From Hahella chejuensis KCTC 2396 (GTDB lineage Bacteria > Pseudomonadota > Gammaproteobacteria > Pseudomonadales > Oleiphilaceae), in the NCBI RefSeq assembly GCF_000012985.1, contig NC_007645.1, forward strand, positions 1,178,001-1,242,000: DNA of 64,000 bases. The letters run 5' to 3'. The notes below the pieces were generated by a model. That model saw nothing but the letters and a program-made list of their open reading frames with translations, did not search any database and was not told where the DNA came from. This document shows positions 35,801-43,584 of this stretch, piece after piece. Position 1 is the first letter of the stretch, and each line of letters begins with the position of its first letter. Position numbers and translations under genes: made by a program.

Positions 35801-36757
35801 GAAGTAATCCCAGCTGGCGTACATGACTTTGGATTCGCCGATGTCCGGCTCCCAGGCGTTGTGGTTAAGCCAGTGTTGCAAGTCCCAGCTGTAGGCGACG
35901 CCAACAGGGTGCCATACCCAGCCGATCGTGGCGATGCGTTGGCCGTTCGGCGAGATAGCGAGGGCGCCGCTCCATTCACTCATAAAGGTAGCGTCTTCAT
36001 CATGTTCTGGCGGCGTGTCGGAATGGCGTTGGGTTAGACATTCTCCTGTTCTTGGGTCGAAGATATCCAGTTGATTCCAGTCGGTGGCGCGTACTAACAA
36101 GGTTTTTCCATCATGTTCGAAAAAAGCAACGGGGAAGTCCGCTTCTTCCATATGGTAGTCGCCAGCGTCAAGCTGCATGAGGACCTCGCCAGAGCTGAGG
36201 TTCAGCACTAAGCCTTTATTGGAAGAGCCTTCGTCTGCATGCCGGTATAGCAAAGAGGTGATGGCCAGAAACTGATTGTCAGGACTGATCTTCAGGGTAA
36301 TTGCCCCAGCGGGATGGATCTGCTCAACAGGTAAGGTTGCGACCTGGACGGATTCGCCATTCTGGAGATTCACACGCCACAGTCCGCCATCATCGGTGAA
36401 AAGCATGGCGTCCGTGGGATGGCTCTTTAATGGTTCAAGGGCGAGAAGGCGGCGCTTGCTCAGTAAGTCGAGATGAATTTCCCGCCGGGTAAAATGGAAT
36501 TCTTTCGGTTCCCTTTTGATTTCCAGCATGCCGGCTATCGACCAATAACAATCGGCGTCCGCGGCGGCAAAACAGTCATCGCACCAATAGCAGCGGTTGA
36601 AGCTTTCTGCTTTAGCGCACTCCGAACAAAGATACTCCGCTTGCTCTCCAACTCCGATAAAGCGCTTAACGCCATTTTGAACAGACTTGTCGAAAACATG
36701 AGGGCAGACGCAAATGTGTGGGTTGGCGTGGGAACAGTGTTGAGTTGTCATTGTCAT
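35453..36757 (-). CDS. Zinc-ribbon plus beta-propeller hypothetical protein
   Basis: 434 residues. The first 70 contain paired cysteines and histidines (HCSHANPHICVCPHVF, LCSECAKAES, CYWCDDC) that suggest a zinc-binding knuckle. The rest has WD-like/propeller repeats: LRVNLQNGESV, ISPDNQFLAITSLLY, AISPNGQRIATIGWVWHPVG, IFDAKSGDQIKWF and TIWDLESGALLYEYP. No signal peptide, so cytoplasmic. Function unknown; a scaffold or target-binding role is usual for propellers. Its 3' third is duplicated as a broken copy at 33.3 kb. Confidence 0.65.
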   Translation of the reverse strand: MTMTTQHCSHANPHICVCPHVFDKSVQNGVKRFIGVGEQAEYLCSECAKAESFNRCYWCDDCFAAADADCYWSIAGMLEIKREPKEFHFTRREIHLDLLSKRRLLALEPLKSHPTDAMLFTDDGGLWRVNLQNGESVQVATLPVEQIHPAGAITLKISPDNQFLAITSLLYRHADEGSSNKGLVLNLSSGEVLMQLDAGDYHMEEADFPVAFFEHDGKTLLVRATDWNQLDIFDPRTGECLTQRHSDTPPEHDEDATFMSEWSGALAISPNGQRIATIGWVWHPVGVAYSWDLQHWLNHNAWEPDIGESKVMYASWDYFWSSPFFWIDEDRICIWGCQDLHTDYDVPLASAAIFDAKSGDQIKWFAGPTMNAFYYDQYLFSTTEKGDAITIWDLESGALLYEYPCDLPVNYLPGSREFVCNEGDGVLGLYGWSL

Positions 36758-36904
36758 CCTTTGAGCAGACTGCTTTTAGGCAAGAATAAACCAGGCTATC
36801 GGGTTTGACTGGTGCGCCTGATGCGAATGGCGTTAGTCTGGGTAAGCTAGCGGCTTGATCGACTGGAGTCAATCGCCCTTGAGAGAAGGGCGATTGAGTT
36901 TACA

Positions 36905-37771
36905 TCAGGCGGCGCCATGAGCTTCCGGGTTATTCAGGCGTATCGTTATCTCATGCAGGCGCGACCAGCTCTGTAATGTCGTCGGCAGTGAGACTGCCGC
37001 GTCTCCAAACTGCCAGGAATAGGTGACAATGGAGAACAGGGCGCCTGTGGTTATGCCGACATAGCCGCTACAGAGCCAAAGATTGAGCACAACGAAGGCG
37101 GTGATCAGCAAAAAAATCAGGCCGTAGACGATGGACTCCGCATCGGACAGGCGCACCTGCCAATGACGTATGGCGTGCAGATGCTTCAGCAACTGTCCCG
37201 GCTGGCGGGCGCTTAATATGCTGACTTGGCGCTCCATCTGCGAGTTAAGGCCGCCATTGAGTCGGAAAAAACGCTGATGGAAACACAGGTAGATCGTCAG
37301 CATGGCGACCAATAGCCCAAGGGAGCTCATCGCCAGGTCCATTGAGAAGGACGACAGAATCATCGCGGAAGCAACCAGTGTGATCACCGCCGCGAATAGT
37401 TCCGGCGTGTCCTTTTCAATAAAGTCGACCAATTCCGTCGCCATCTGCAAACGCGCATTGCGAATGGAGACGGACAACGCCTGCTGTCGTTGATCCAACT
37501 CCGAGCCAAGCTTGACGCGGATTTTGCTGTAGGCGCGGGTGTCATAGAAACGACGCAAGACCGCGATGGCTGTGATCAAAACGAAGGCGCATACCAGCCA
37601 GGCCAGTTGGGTGGAGCCGCCGGACAGCATGTCGTCTATCGCCAGTCCGATCAGTAGAGGGATGGCCGCGTCCAGGGCATATTCGAGAAACACCAATAGC
37701 CAAGTGAGTCCCACGCGCCAACGGAACTCTTTTAATATCCGGCGTAAGCCTATTTCAGGTATTACGTTCAT
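36905..37771 (-). CDS. ABC transporter six-helix membrane domain without ATPase
   Basis: 288 residues from the ATG at 37771 (GGAAGG seven bases upstream; an ATG at 37786 is the alternative). Six hydrophobic segments follow the ABC exporter type I layout (LTWLLVFLEYALDAAIPLLIGLAI … GALFSIVTYSWQFGDAAVSL), but the protein stops before any Walker A, signature or Walker B motif. Relatives annotated as stand-alone six-transmembrane ABC domain proteins exist, so this may be natural. It would need a separate ATPase or have another job. It is divergent from a TetR regulator that probably controls it. Confidence 0.75.
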   Translation of the reverse strand: MNVIPEIGLRRILKEFRWRVGLTWLLVFLEYALDAAIPLLIGLAIDDMLSGGSTQLAWLVCAFVLITAIAVLRRFYDTRAYSKIRVKLGSELDQRQQALSVSIRNARLQMATELVDFIEKDTPELFAAVITLVASAMILSSFSMDLAMSSLGLLVAMLTIYLCFHQRFFRLNGGLNSQMERQVSILSARQPGQLLKHLHAIRHWQVRLSDAESIVYGLIFLLITAFVVLNLWLCSGYVGITTGALFSIVTYSWQFGDAAVSLPTTLQSWSRLHEITIRLNNPEAHGAA

Positions 37772-37861
37772 CGCGAGGCCTTCCATTGGTTATTCACGCA
37801 GGCGGGTCCAGCGTGTAGATTTTTTATCGACTTCATAGTGTCAGGTTCGTCAAGTATGTAA

Positions 37862-37915
37862 GTTGTCATTGTTGACAATCTATTTGTGCAAGAATAAATT
37901 GTCAATAATGATAAT
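37862..37915. promoter_or_regulatory. Two operator-like palindromes between the ABC-type gene and tetR
   Basis: TTGTCA-TTGT-TGACAA (37863-37868, 37873-37878) is perfect; ATTGTCA-ATAA-TGATAAT (37898-37904, 37909-37915) has one mismatch. Both share the TTGTCA half-site and their centres are 36 bp apart. They lie just upstream of the TetR start, in the right place for auto-repression and control of the divergent gene. Confidence 0.65.
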
Positions 37916-37931
37916 TTATATGGGAGGCTTT

Positions 37932-38510
37932 ATGCCGCGACCAAGCAAAAAGTTGGAAAGAACGGAGGAAATCATGCAGGCGTTTCGGCGTTGCGTGGCC
38001 CGATATGGTCTGGAAGGGAGCACGCTGGAGCGTATTGCGGAAGAGTCGGGATTGCAGCGCAGCCTGGTGCGTCATTATGTCGGCAACCGTGAGGATTTGA
38101 CTCTGCAACTGATAGAGCAAATGGCGGCGCAGTATGAGCGTGAGTGGAGAGAAATGCTGAGTGAGCTGCCGGCGACGGAAGTCGCGCCAGCATTTCTGCG
38201 CATGCTGTTTGAGTATGAAGACGATGACAGAGAGCGTATGCAACTGGAGTCAGCCTTGATATTCGCCGCGAGCCGGGATGCGGCGATCAGCGACGCCATG
38301 CGTTCCTGGACAGAGCGGTTTTACAGCGATATTGCGGAGGTTCTCAGACGGGATTATCCCGATGCTGACGACGATGCTCTGCAGTCTGTCGCTTTCGGAG
38401 TCGCCTCTCTGTATTTCAATATAGATTCCATGCAGCCCTTACAGATGGCGGACCGCTACCGCGCCTCTGCGCTTGACGCCGCACGTCGTTTGGTGGCGAC
38501 GTTAGAGTGA
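37932..38510 (+). CDS. TetR-family transcriptional regulator
   Basis: 192 residues from the ATG at 37932, which has GGGAGG six bases upstream. The N-terminal helix-turn-helix (IMQAFRRCVARYGLEGSTLE … IAEESGLQRSLVRHYVGNRE) is typical; the C-terminal ligand domain is helical and variable. Divergent from the ABC membrane-domain gene, with two shared palindromes in between, so a repressor of that gene and itself is likely. Confidence 0.88.
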   Translation: MPRPSKKLERTEEIMQAFRRCVARYGLEGSTLERIAEESGLQRSLVRHYVGNREDLTLQLIEQMAAQYEREWREMLSELPATEVAPAFLRMLFEYEDDDRERMQLESALIFAASRDAAISDAMRSWTERFYSDIAEVLRRDYPDADDDALQSVAFGVASLYFNIDSMQPLQMADRYRASALDAARRLVATLE

Positions 38511-38553
38511 TTTTTGCGCCCACCCTCCCTGTGTTGCGTAGATTTTCCCCTTC

Positions 38554-38580
38554 AGATATCCACATAACCTGTGGATATCT
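38554..38580. terminator. Perfect 11-bp inverted repeat between convergent genes
   Basis: AGATATCCACA (38554-38564) and TGTGGATATCT (38570-38580) form a perfect stem with a 5-base loop, followed by CTTT. It lies 44 bp after tetR and 105 bp after the convergent solute-binding gene, so a bidirectional terminator is the simplest reading. Each arm also matches 8 of 9 positions of a DnaA box (TTATCCACA). Confidence 0.55.
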
Positions 38581-38684
38581 CTTTGGAAAACACCGCAATC
38601 CCTTTATTCCGTAGGGCTTGCGGGAATTTTTGCAATTTATGATCAGGGTGTTTTTTACACGGTGATGACAGTGATGGAAATGAG

Positions 38685-39476
38685 TTACTCGATGTAGGAT
38701 TTCAACACTCTTTCATAGGTTGAAAGTCCATCGTCGCCATGATCATTTTTCAATTGGTCCAAGACATGCTGAAAGAGTTGGATCGTCTCATCTGGTGTGC
38801 CTTTGTGGAAGGCGAAATAGAGGTCGCCCGCGGAGCCAAAACTCCAGACCGATTCATAGTCCTCCAGTTTGGCGCCTTGTTGCTTGAGCAGCCATAGAGC
38901 GGTTCTTTGTCCGTATGACCATAGATGAATGCGTCGGAAAATCAGCATGCGGGCGGCGATATCCGGGTGAGAGACGGTCTGCCGAATATCTTTTGGAATA
39001 TGGTAGGCGTCCAGCACCTGCTCGCCCATATCGCTGGCGACCGCGACGACTGAGAGGTCGTTCAGGTCCGATAACTGTTTCACTTCAAAATCCCGGCGCT
39101 TTCGCGCTATGAGCACCACCGGTGAAGAAGCGACCGGGCCGACCCAGCGGAACAGGTCTTCGCGGTCCGGGTTGCGGCGCGTGCTGAACAGCACGGTATT
39201 CGGCTCGTTCAACACCATGCGGTATCCCCGCGCCCAGGGATGCACCTGAATGTCTTTGCGTGTCCGTTCGGAGCCGATAATGTGCAGCATCGCTTCCAGT
39301 AAATCTACGGAGCTTCCTTTGAGCTGACCATTCTCGGTGTAGTTATAGGGGGGCGATTCTTCGGTGATAAATCGAAGCCCGCCGGCGGGGTCCGCAGCCA
39401 TCGTCAGACCGGATGGCAGCAAGAATACGCATGTCAGGAGCAGGCTCCGCAACTTCAACTTCTTTGATCTGAACAT
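38685..39476 (-). CDS. Periplasmic solute-binding protein, family 3-like
   Basis: 263 residues with a signal peptide (VFLLPSGLTMA). The fold is that of extracellular solute-binding proteins (GLRFITEESPPYNYTENGQL, LLEAMLHIIG, TVLFSTRRNPDREDLFRWVG, DLYFAFHKGTPDETIQLFQH). No transporter genes are adjacent. It belongs to the same broad group as the protein at 15.4-16.2 kb but is not a close copy. Confidence 0.8.
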   Translation of the reverse strand: MFRSKKLKLRSLLLTCVFLLPSGLTMAADPAGGLRFITEESPPYNYTENGQLKGSSVDLLEAMLHIIGSERTRKDIQVHPWARGYRMVLNEPNTVLFSTRRNPDREDLFRWVGPVASSPVVLIARKRRDFEVKQLSDLNDLSVVAVASDMGEQVLDAYHIPKDIRQTVSHPDIAARMLIFRRIHLWSYGQRTALWLLKQQGAKLEDYESVWSFGSAGDLYFAFHKGTPDETIQLFQHVLDQLKNDHGDDGLSTYERVLKSYIE

Positions 39477-40235
39477 CAGAACGCCACCTGCTTAGAAGGC
39501 GAACGCCGACGCAAGGCCCAAAATATCTACGGCGTCGGCTGTAGTTGTTTAAAGTATTGTATCGATATGCGGAAGCGTCAAACGGGGCGGGGAAGTTTGA
39601 AAGAAACAGGGAGCCGTGGAAACTTTGGAGTTCCTTTCAGTCAGCAATGGGAGATCTCTGATTAATGTAGAGAGTGGATGCTGAAGTTACACTTCTTATT
39701 GACTCCAATCAATTTAAATCTGCGTCAACAGTATTCCATACCGATATTAATATAATGCTCCGGTATTAAAATGGCCTCGCCTTTTAGGGGATTGTAGTCA
39801 TGAAAAGGTATTCATAAAAAATGGCTGGGAATTTCTTGAATTGAGTATTAAGTCGATTGTATTGACTTAGCTCAAAACAATGACTCGACAGCTCTTTTTT
39901 TGCACGAAGAAAATAGGCGGCTTTTAATTTTATTGATGTTTTTCAAATGATTGTGTGAATTTTTGATGGTGTGAGATGCAGTGTTTCAAACGCTTGACCA
40001 AATGGCCTAATCCTGATAGATTGCCGCCCGGCTAACCTAGCCGGTAAAAGGATATGGAACGATCCGCATATAAGGAGATACGTTGTTTGGTCTGGCATAG
40101 GCTTATATTTATAAGTTGATGTATATGCCTGATCCCCGCCTTTTATACATATAAAAAATGGCTACGCATAATATCTGAACAGTTAAACGGAAAGATATAA
40201 ATACTGATTTATTTAGGTTAAAAGGAGTTATAACC
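39477..40235. other. 759-bp gene-free leader of the transglutaminase gene
   Basis: AT-rich with no believable coding sequence. It includes a perfect CCGGCTA-ACC-TAGCCGG hairpin (40028-40044) followed by AAAAGGATATGGAAC, and the AAAGGAG ribosome-binding site at 40221-40227 that sets the GTG start of the next gene. The length suggests a long untranslated leader or several promoters. Confidence 0.5.
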
Positions 40236-42080
40236 GTGAACAAAAACACGCTTAAACGGGCTATTACATTTTCTGTTTCTACCTTGGCGCTGGGCGTTTC
40301 CGCCGCAACCATGGCCGACGTTTCCGGTCAGGACGCGCAGTACGTTCGCGACTATCTGGAGCGTTTCCACGCTGACACCGCGGCTGTCATGGACGAAGTG
40401 CCAGTCAAAGAAGCGGTCAATGGCGACTTGGCGATGCCGCTATTCAGCGACGAAGCGATTCTCTCCGGCGAGTTCGTGGAAGACAAAGATAAGCTGCGCA
40501 GAGACCTGCTGAACAGCACAGGCGGCAACGGCTTTATGATGATGCGCTCCATGGAGCTCAGCAATGACAATGCCGCGCGCCTGGTGGACAACGGCGACCA
40601 ACTGATCGGCAACGTCCATGAAATGGATAACGCCAACCTGACGCAAGCATCTCTGGACGTCCAGCCCTGGTCTGACGATTACTGGGCCCTTTACAAAGGC
40701 GCTCTGGGTATTCGTTACGCCGATCCCAAGCTGAATGATTCCTGGCCAGCCAATTGGTACGACCATTGGATTTTCGCCACTAGCACTCACAAGCCGCAAG
40801 AATACATCGACGCAGGTGAAATCGATAACCTGTCCCCGTCCGAAAAATACGACTTGCTGGTGGGCGACTCCAACTTCACTCTGACTCAGAAAATGTGGGA
40901 GTCCGGTAAAGGTTACTGGGATCGTTATGGTTCCGTTGAAGCCTGGATGGGTCTGTGCCACGGTTGGGCGCCTGCCGCCTACATGCTGCCGCGTCCAGCT
41001 AACTCCATCACGGTTAAGTCGCCAGAAGGAAAGGACATCAAGTTCTTCCCATCCGACATCAAAGCGCTGGGTACGCTGTTGTGGGCGGAAGCGTCTCCAG
41101 GCGTTCGCTTCATCGGCGGACGTTGTAACTCCAAAGATCCCGGCAAGGATGAAAACGGCCGTATCCTGGATCAGGCGTGTTTCGACAGCAACCCAGGCAG
41201 CTGGCACAAAGCGGTGGTCAACCAGATCGGCGTGAGCAAGCGCAGCTTCGTTATCGACGCGACGTTTGACTATGAAGTGTGGAACCAGCCGGTAATGAAG
41301 TACGAGTACACCTACTTCAACCCGCAAACTGGCGCTTCTTACAACTCCGCGCAAGAAGCGATTATCGCCATGAGCGATTACACTCAGGACAAGTTCTCCA
41401 AGTATCGCGCGCAGCAAGCCACTCAGGTGGTTGGCGTTCAGATGAAGCTGACTTACATTGTGGAAACCAGCCCGACTCACAGAGACAAAGACTATCCGTC
41501 CTATGACCGCGCCTACACTGTTCGTTACGTGTATGACCTGGAGCTGGACTCCAACGGGGACATCATTGGCGGCGAGTGGTACAACAACCGTCATCCGGAC
41601 TTCCTGTGGACTCCGGCTCCTGGCGCGCATGCTGTTTCCTATTACAATCCGACCGGTTCTTCCAGCGAGACCAAGTCTGAGCAGAAAGCGGGCGTAATTG
41701 AGCAGAACAAGTGGGCGTTCTATGGTCCGTTCACCACCACTAGCTCATTCAAAGTCACCATGAGCGGCGACAGCGATGCGGATCTGTACGTGAACAAAGG
41801 CGCTCAGCCAAGCGACACTACTTATCAGTGCCGTCCATATCTGGAAGGCTCTAGCGAGGAGTGCTCTGCAAACGAAGCGGGAACTTACTACGTTGGCGTT
41901 AAAGGCTACAACAATAGCTCCAACTACAAACTGAACATTCAGTACACCCAGGGCGCCTCTGGCTGGGCGAAAGGACAACCTATTCCTTCCAGCTGGAAAA
42001 CCAACGCCAAAAATGCGGCGGGTTACAGCCAGCCTCTGACCACTATCGTTGAGCAACTGTTCAACTGGTCTGCGGAGTAA
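40236..42080 (+). CDS. Secreted transglutaminase of the oomycete-elicitor type with PPC domain
   Basis: 614 residues, GTG start fixed by AAAGGAG 9 bases upstream, with a signal peptide (about residues 1-27). The central ~400 residues resemble the transglutaminase elicitor family known from Phytophthora (GP42-type) and a few marine bacteria. Typical stretches are WPANWYDHWIFATSTH, AWMGLCHGWAPAAYM with probable nucleophile Cys241, and the WHKAVVNQIG segment with a candidate His. Residues ~489-573 form a bacterial pre-peptidase C-terminal domain (WAFYGPFTTTSSFKVTMSGD … SDADLYVNKG, GTYYVGVKGY), often linked to secretion. It would cross-link Gln and Lys residues of proteins outside the cell. It stands alone and ends at a strong terminator. 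Confidence 0.8.
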   Translation: MNKNTLKRAITFSVSTLALGVSAATMADVSGQDAQYVRDYLERFHADTAAVMDEVPVKEAVNGDLAMPLFSDEAILSGEFVEDKDKLRRDLLNSTGGNGFMMMRSMELSNDNAARLVDNGDQLIGNVHEMDNANLTQASLDVQPWSDDYWALYKGALGIRYADPKLNDSWPANWYDHWIFATSTHKPQEYIDAGEIDNLSPSEKYDLLVGDSNFTLTQKMWESGKGYWDRYGSVEAWMGLCHGWAPAAYMLPRPANSITVKSPEGKDIKFFPSDIKALGTLLWAEASPGVRFIGGRCNSKDPGKDENGRILDQACFDSNPGSWHKAVVNQIGVSKRSFVIDATFDYEVWNQPVMKYEYTYFNPQTGASYNSAQEAIIAMSDYTQDKFSKYRAQQATQVVGVQMKLTYIVETSPTHRDKDYPSYDRAYTVRYVYDLELDSNGDIIGGEWYNNRHPDFLWTPAPGAHAVSYYNPTGSSSETKSEQKAGVIEQNKWAFYGPFTTTSSFKVTMSGDSDADLYVNKGAQPSDTTYQCRPYLEGSSEECSANEAGTYYVGVKGYNNSSNYKLNIQYTQGASGWAKGQPIPSSWKTNAKNAAGYSQPLTTIVEQLFNWSAE

Positions 42081-42150
42081 TTCGACGCACCTTTTACGTT
42101 ATTTAAAGAATGCATGAGAGGGTCCGGTATTTAAGTCCGGGCTATTTTCC

Positions 42151-42178
42151 GGGGCGCAATTTTGCGCCCCTTTTTTTT
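42151..42178 (+). terminator. Intrinsic terminator after the transglutaminase gene
   Basis: GGGGCGCA/TGCGCCCC stem with a 4-base loop and T8 tail (42171-42178): a textbook terminator. The rest of the 42081-42396 gap holds no gene; it must contain the promoter of the macAB-type operon. Confidence 0.93.
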
Positions 42179-42396
42179 GTTATTTTTAAAACTGTTTGGG
42201 GCTTTGATGACCGGCGCATTGCGGTTTTCATAAAGCTTGTCCATGTTTTGTGTTTTTGTTAGAAGTCCTAGGCAAAATTCGCTAGAGTGCTCTACTTTGG
42301 AGCAACCTCTCTGATCAACGTCGCCCCTGGCGGATACTGGGTTCACGGCGACTTCAACATATCTGTGTTCATTAATTAACTTCTTGTGTAATTCGC

Positions 42397-43575
42397 ATGG
42401 CAAAGAAAACGCGTCGTCCTGCTGTGGTGGGAGTGGTCATTTTTGTTGTTTTGGCCGCTGTCGGCTGGAACGCCCTGAGTTGGTTCGAGCCTGAGCCCGT
42501 TGAGTACATCACCGCTCCCGTGGAAAAACGGGATATAGAGGAAACCGTGTTGGCCACAGGCGTGCTGGAAGGCTCCAAGCAGGTGGCGGTGGGCGCTCAG
42601 GTTACCGGGCAGTTGAAGTCCATGAATGTCTCCGTGGGCGATAGAGTGACCAAAGGCCAACTGCTGGCGGAAATCGATCCGGTTTTGCAGCGTAACGATC
42701 TGAACCGCGCGATGGCGGAATTGAAAAACGCCAAAGCTTCGCGGCGCGCCCGTGAGGCGATGTTGCGCTACTACGAGCTGGAGTTTAAACGTCAGCGTGA
42801 AATGAACGCGCAGGCGGCGGCGTCCGTATCGGAACTGGAAAACGCCCGCGCTCAGCTGGAAAGCGCCAAAGCTGAAATCGAAGCCCTGGAGGCTCAGATC
42901 AGTCAGGCGGAAATCCAGGTTGAAACCGCAAAAGCCAACTTAGGTTTCACCAAGATCGTGGCGCCGATGGACGGCGTGGTGATCGCCACCAAGTTTGAGC
43001 AGGGACAAACTCTGGTTTCGACTCAGGAAGCGCCGACGCTGCTGATTCTCGCTAACCTGGATACGATGACGGTGAAGGCGCAAATATCAGAAGCGGACGT
43101 CACCAAGGTGAAGTCCGGTCAGGAAGCCAATTTCACTGTTCTTGGCGATCCCGATCGTCAATACAACGGTATTCTGCGCACTATCAAACTGGCGCCGGAT
43201 AATATTTCCGATAACGGCTCCGTCAGTAATTCCACCACTGCTGTCTATTACAGCGGCGTGTTGGAAGCGCCCAATCCCGATTACTCCCTGCGAGTGGCCA
43301 TGACCGCGCAAGTGTCCATCATTATTAATAGACAGTCGCAGACACTGAGCATTCCAATTTCAGCGTTAGATCCAGAGCAGGAGATCAGCGGCGCGCAACA
43401 CAAGGTGCGTGTGCTGGTGAACGGCCAGCCGGAAGACAGAACAATCGAGACCGGCATCCGCGACAATGTGTATGTGCAAGTGCTGTCCGGTCTGAATGAC
43501 GGAGACAATGTGATCCTCGGCGACAGCCTGTCGGTTCCGGTTGATGGTGAAACATCTGTCGTAATTGGGGGCTGA
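42397..43575 (+). CDS. macA: MacA-like membrane fusion protein
   Basis: 392 residues. One N-terminal membrane anchor (residues ~8-27) precedes a lipoyl/barrel-sandwich domain split by a long coiled coil (about 95-175, SRRAREAMLRYYELEFKRQR … EIEALEAQISQAEIQVE) and a beta-barrel domain (DTMTVKAQISEADVTKVKSG). This is the periplasmic adaptor of a MacB-type tripartite system. The ABC gene starts 9 bases after its stop, and the outer-membrane factor follows, so the three are one operon. Confidence 0.92.
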   Translation: MAKKTRRPAVVGVVIFVVLAAVGWNALSWFEPEPVEYITAPVEKRDIEETVLATGVLEGSKQVAVGAQVTGQLKSMNVSVGDRVTKGQLLAEIDPVLQRNDLNRAMAELKNAKASRRAREAMLRYYELEFKRQREMNAQAAASVSELENARAQLESAKAEIEALEAQISQAEIQVETAKANLGFTKIVAPMDGVVIATKFEQGQTLVSTQEAPTLLILANLDTMTVKAQISEADVTKVKSGQEANFTVLGDPDRQYNGILRTIKLAPDNISDNGSVSNSTTAVYYSGVLEAPNPDYSLRVAMTAQVSIIINRQSQTLSIPISALDPEQEISGAQHKVRVLVNGQPEDRTIETGIRDNVYVQVLSGLNDGDNVILGDSLSVPVDGETSVVIGG

Positions 43576-43584
43576 TGTCGCAGT

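Noticed and set aside
36905-37771. Transporter for the sulfotransferase/B2 pair as one lasso-type cluster
   Set aside because: It lies more than 20 kb away beyond the toxin locus, lacks the ATPase, and has its own TetR regulator.
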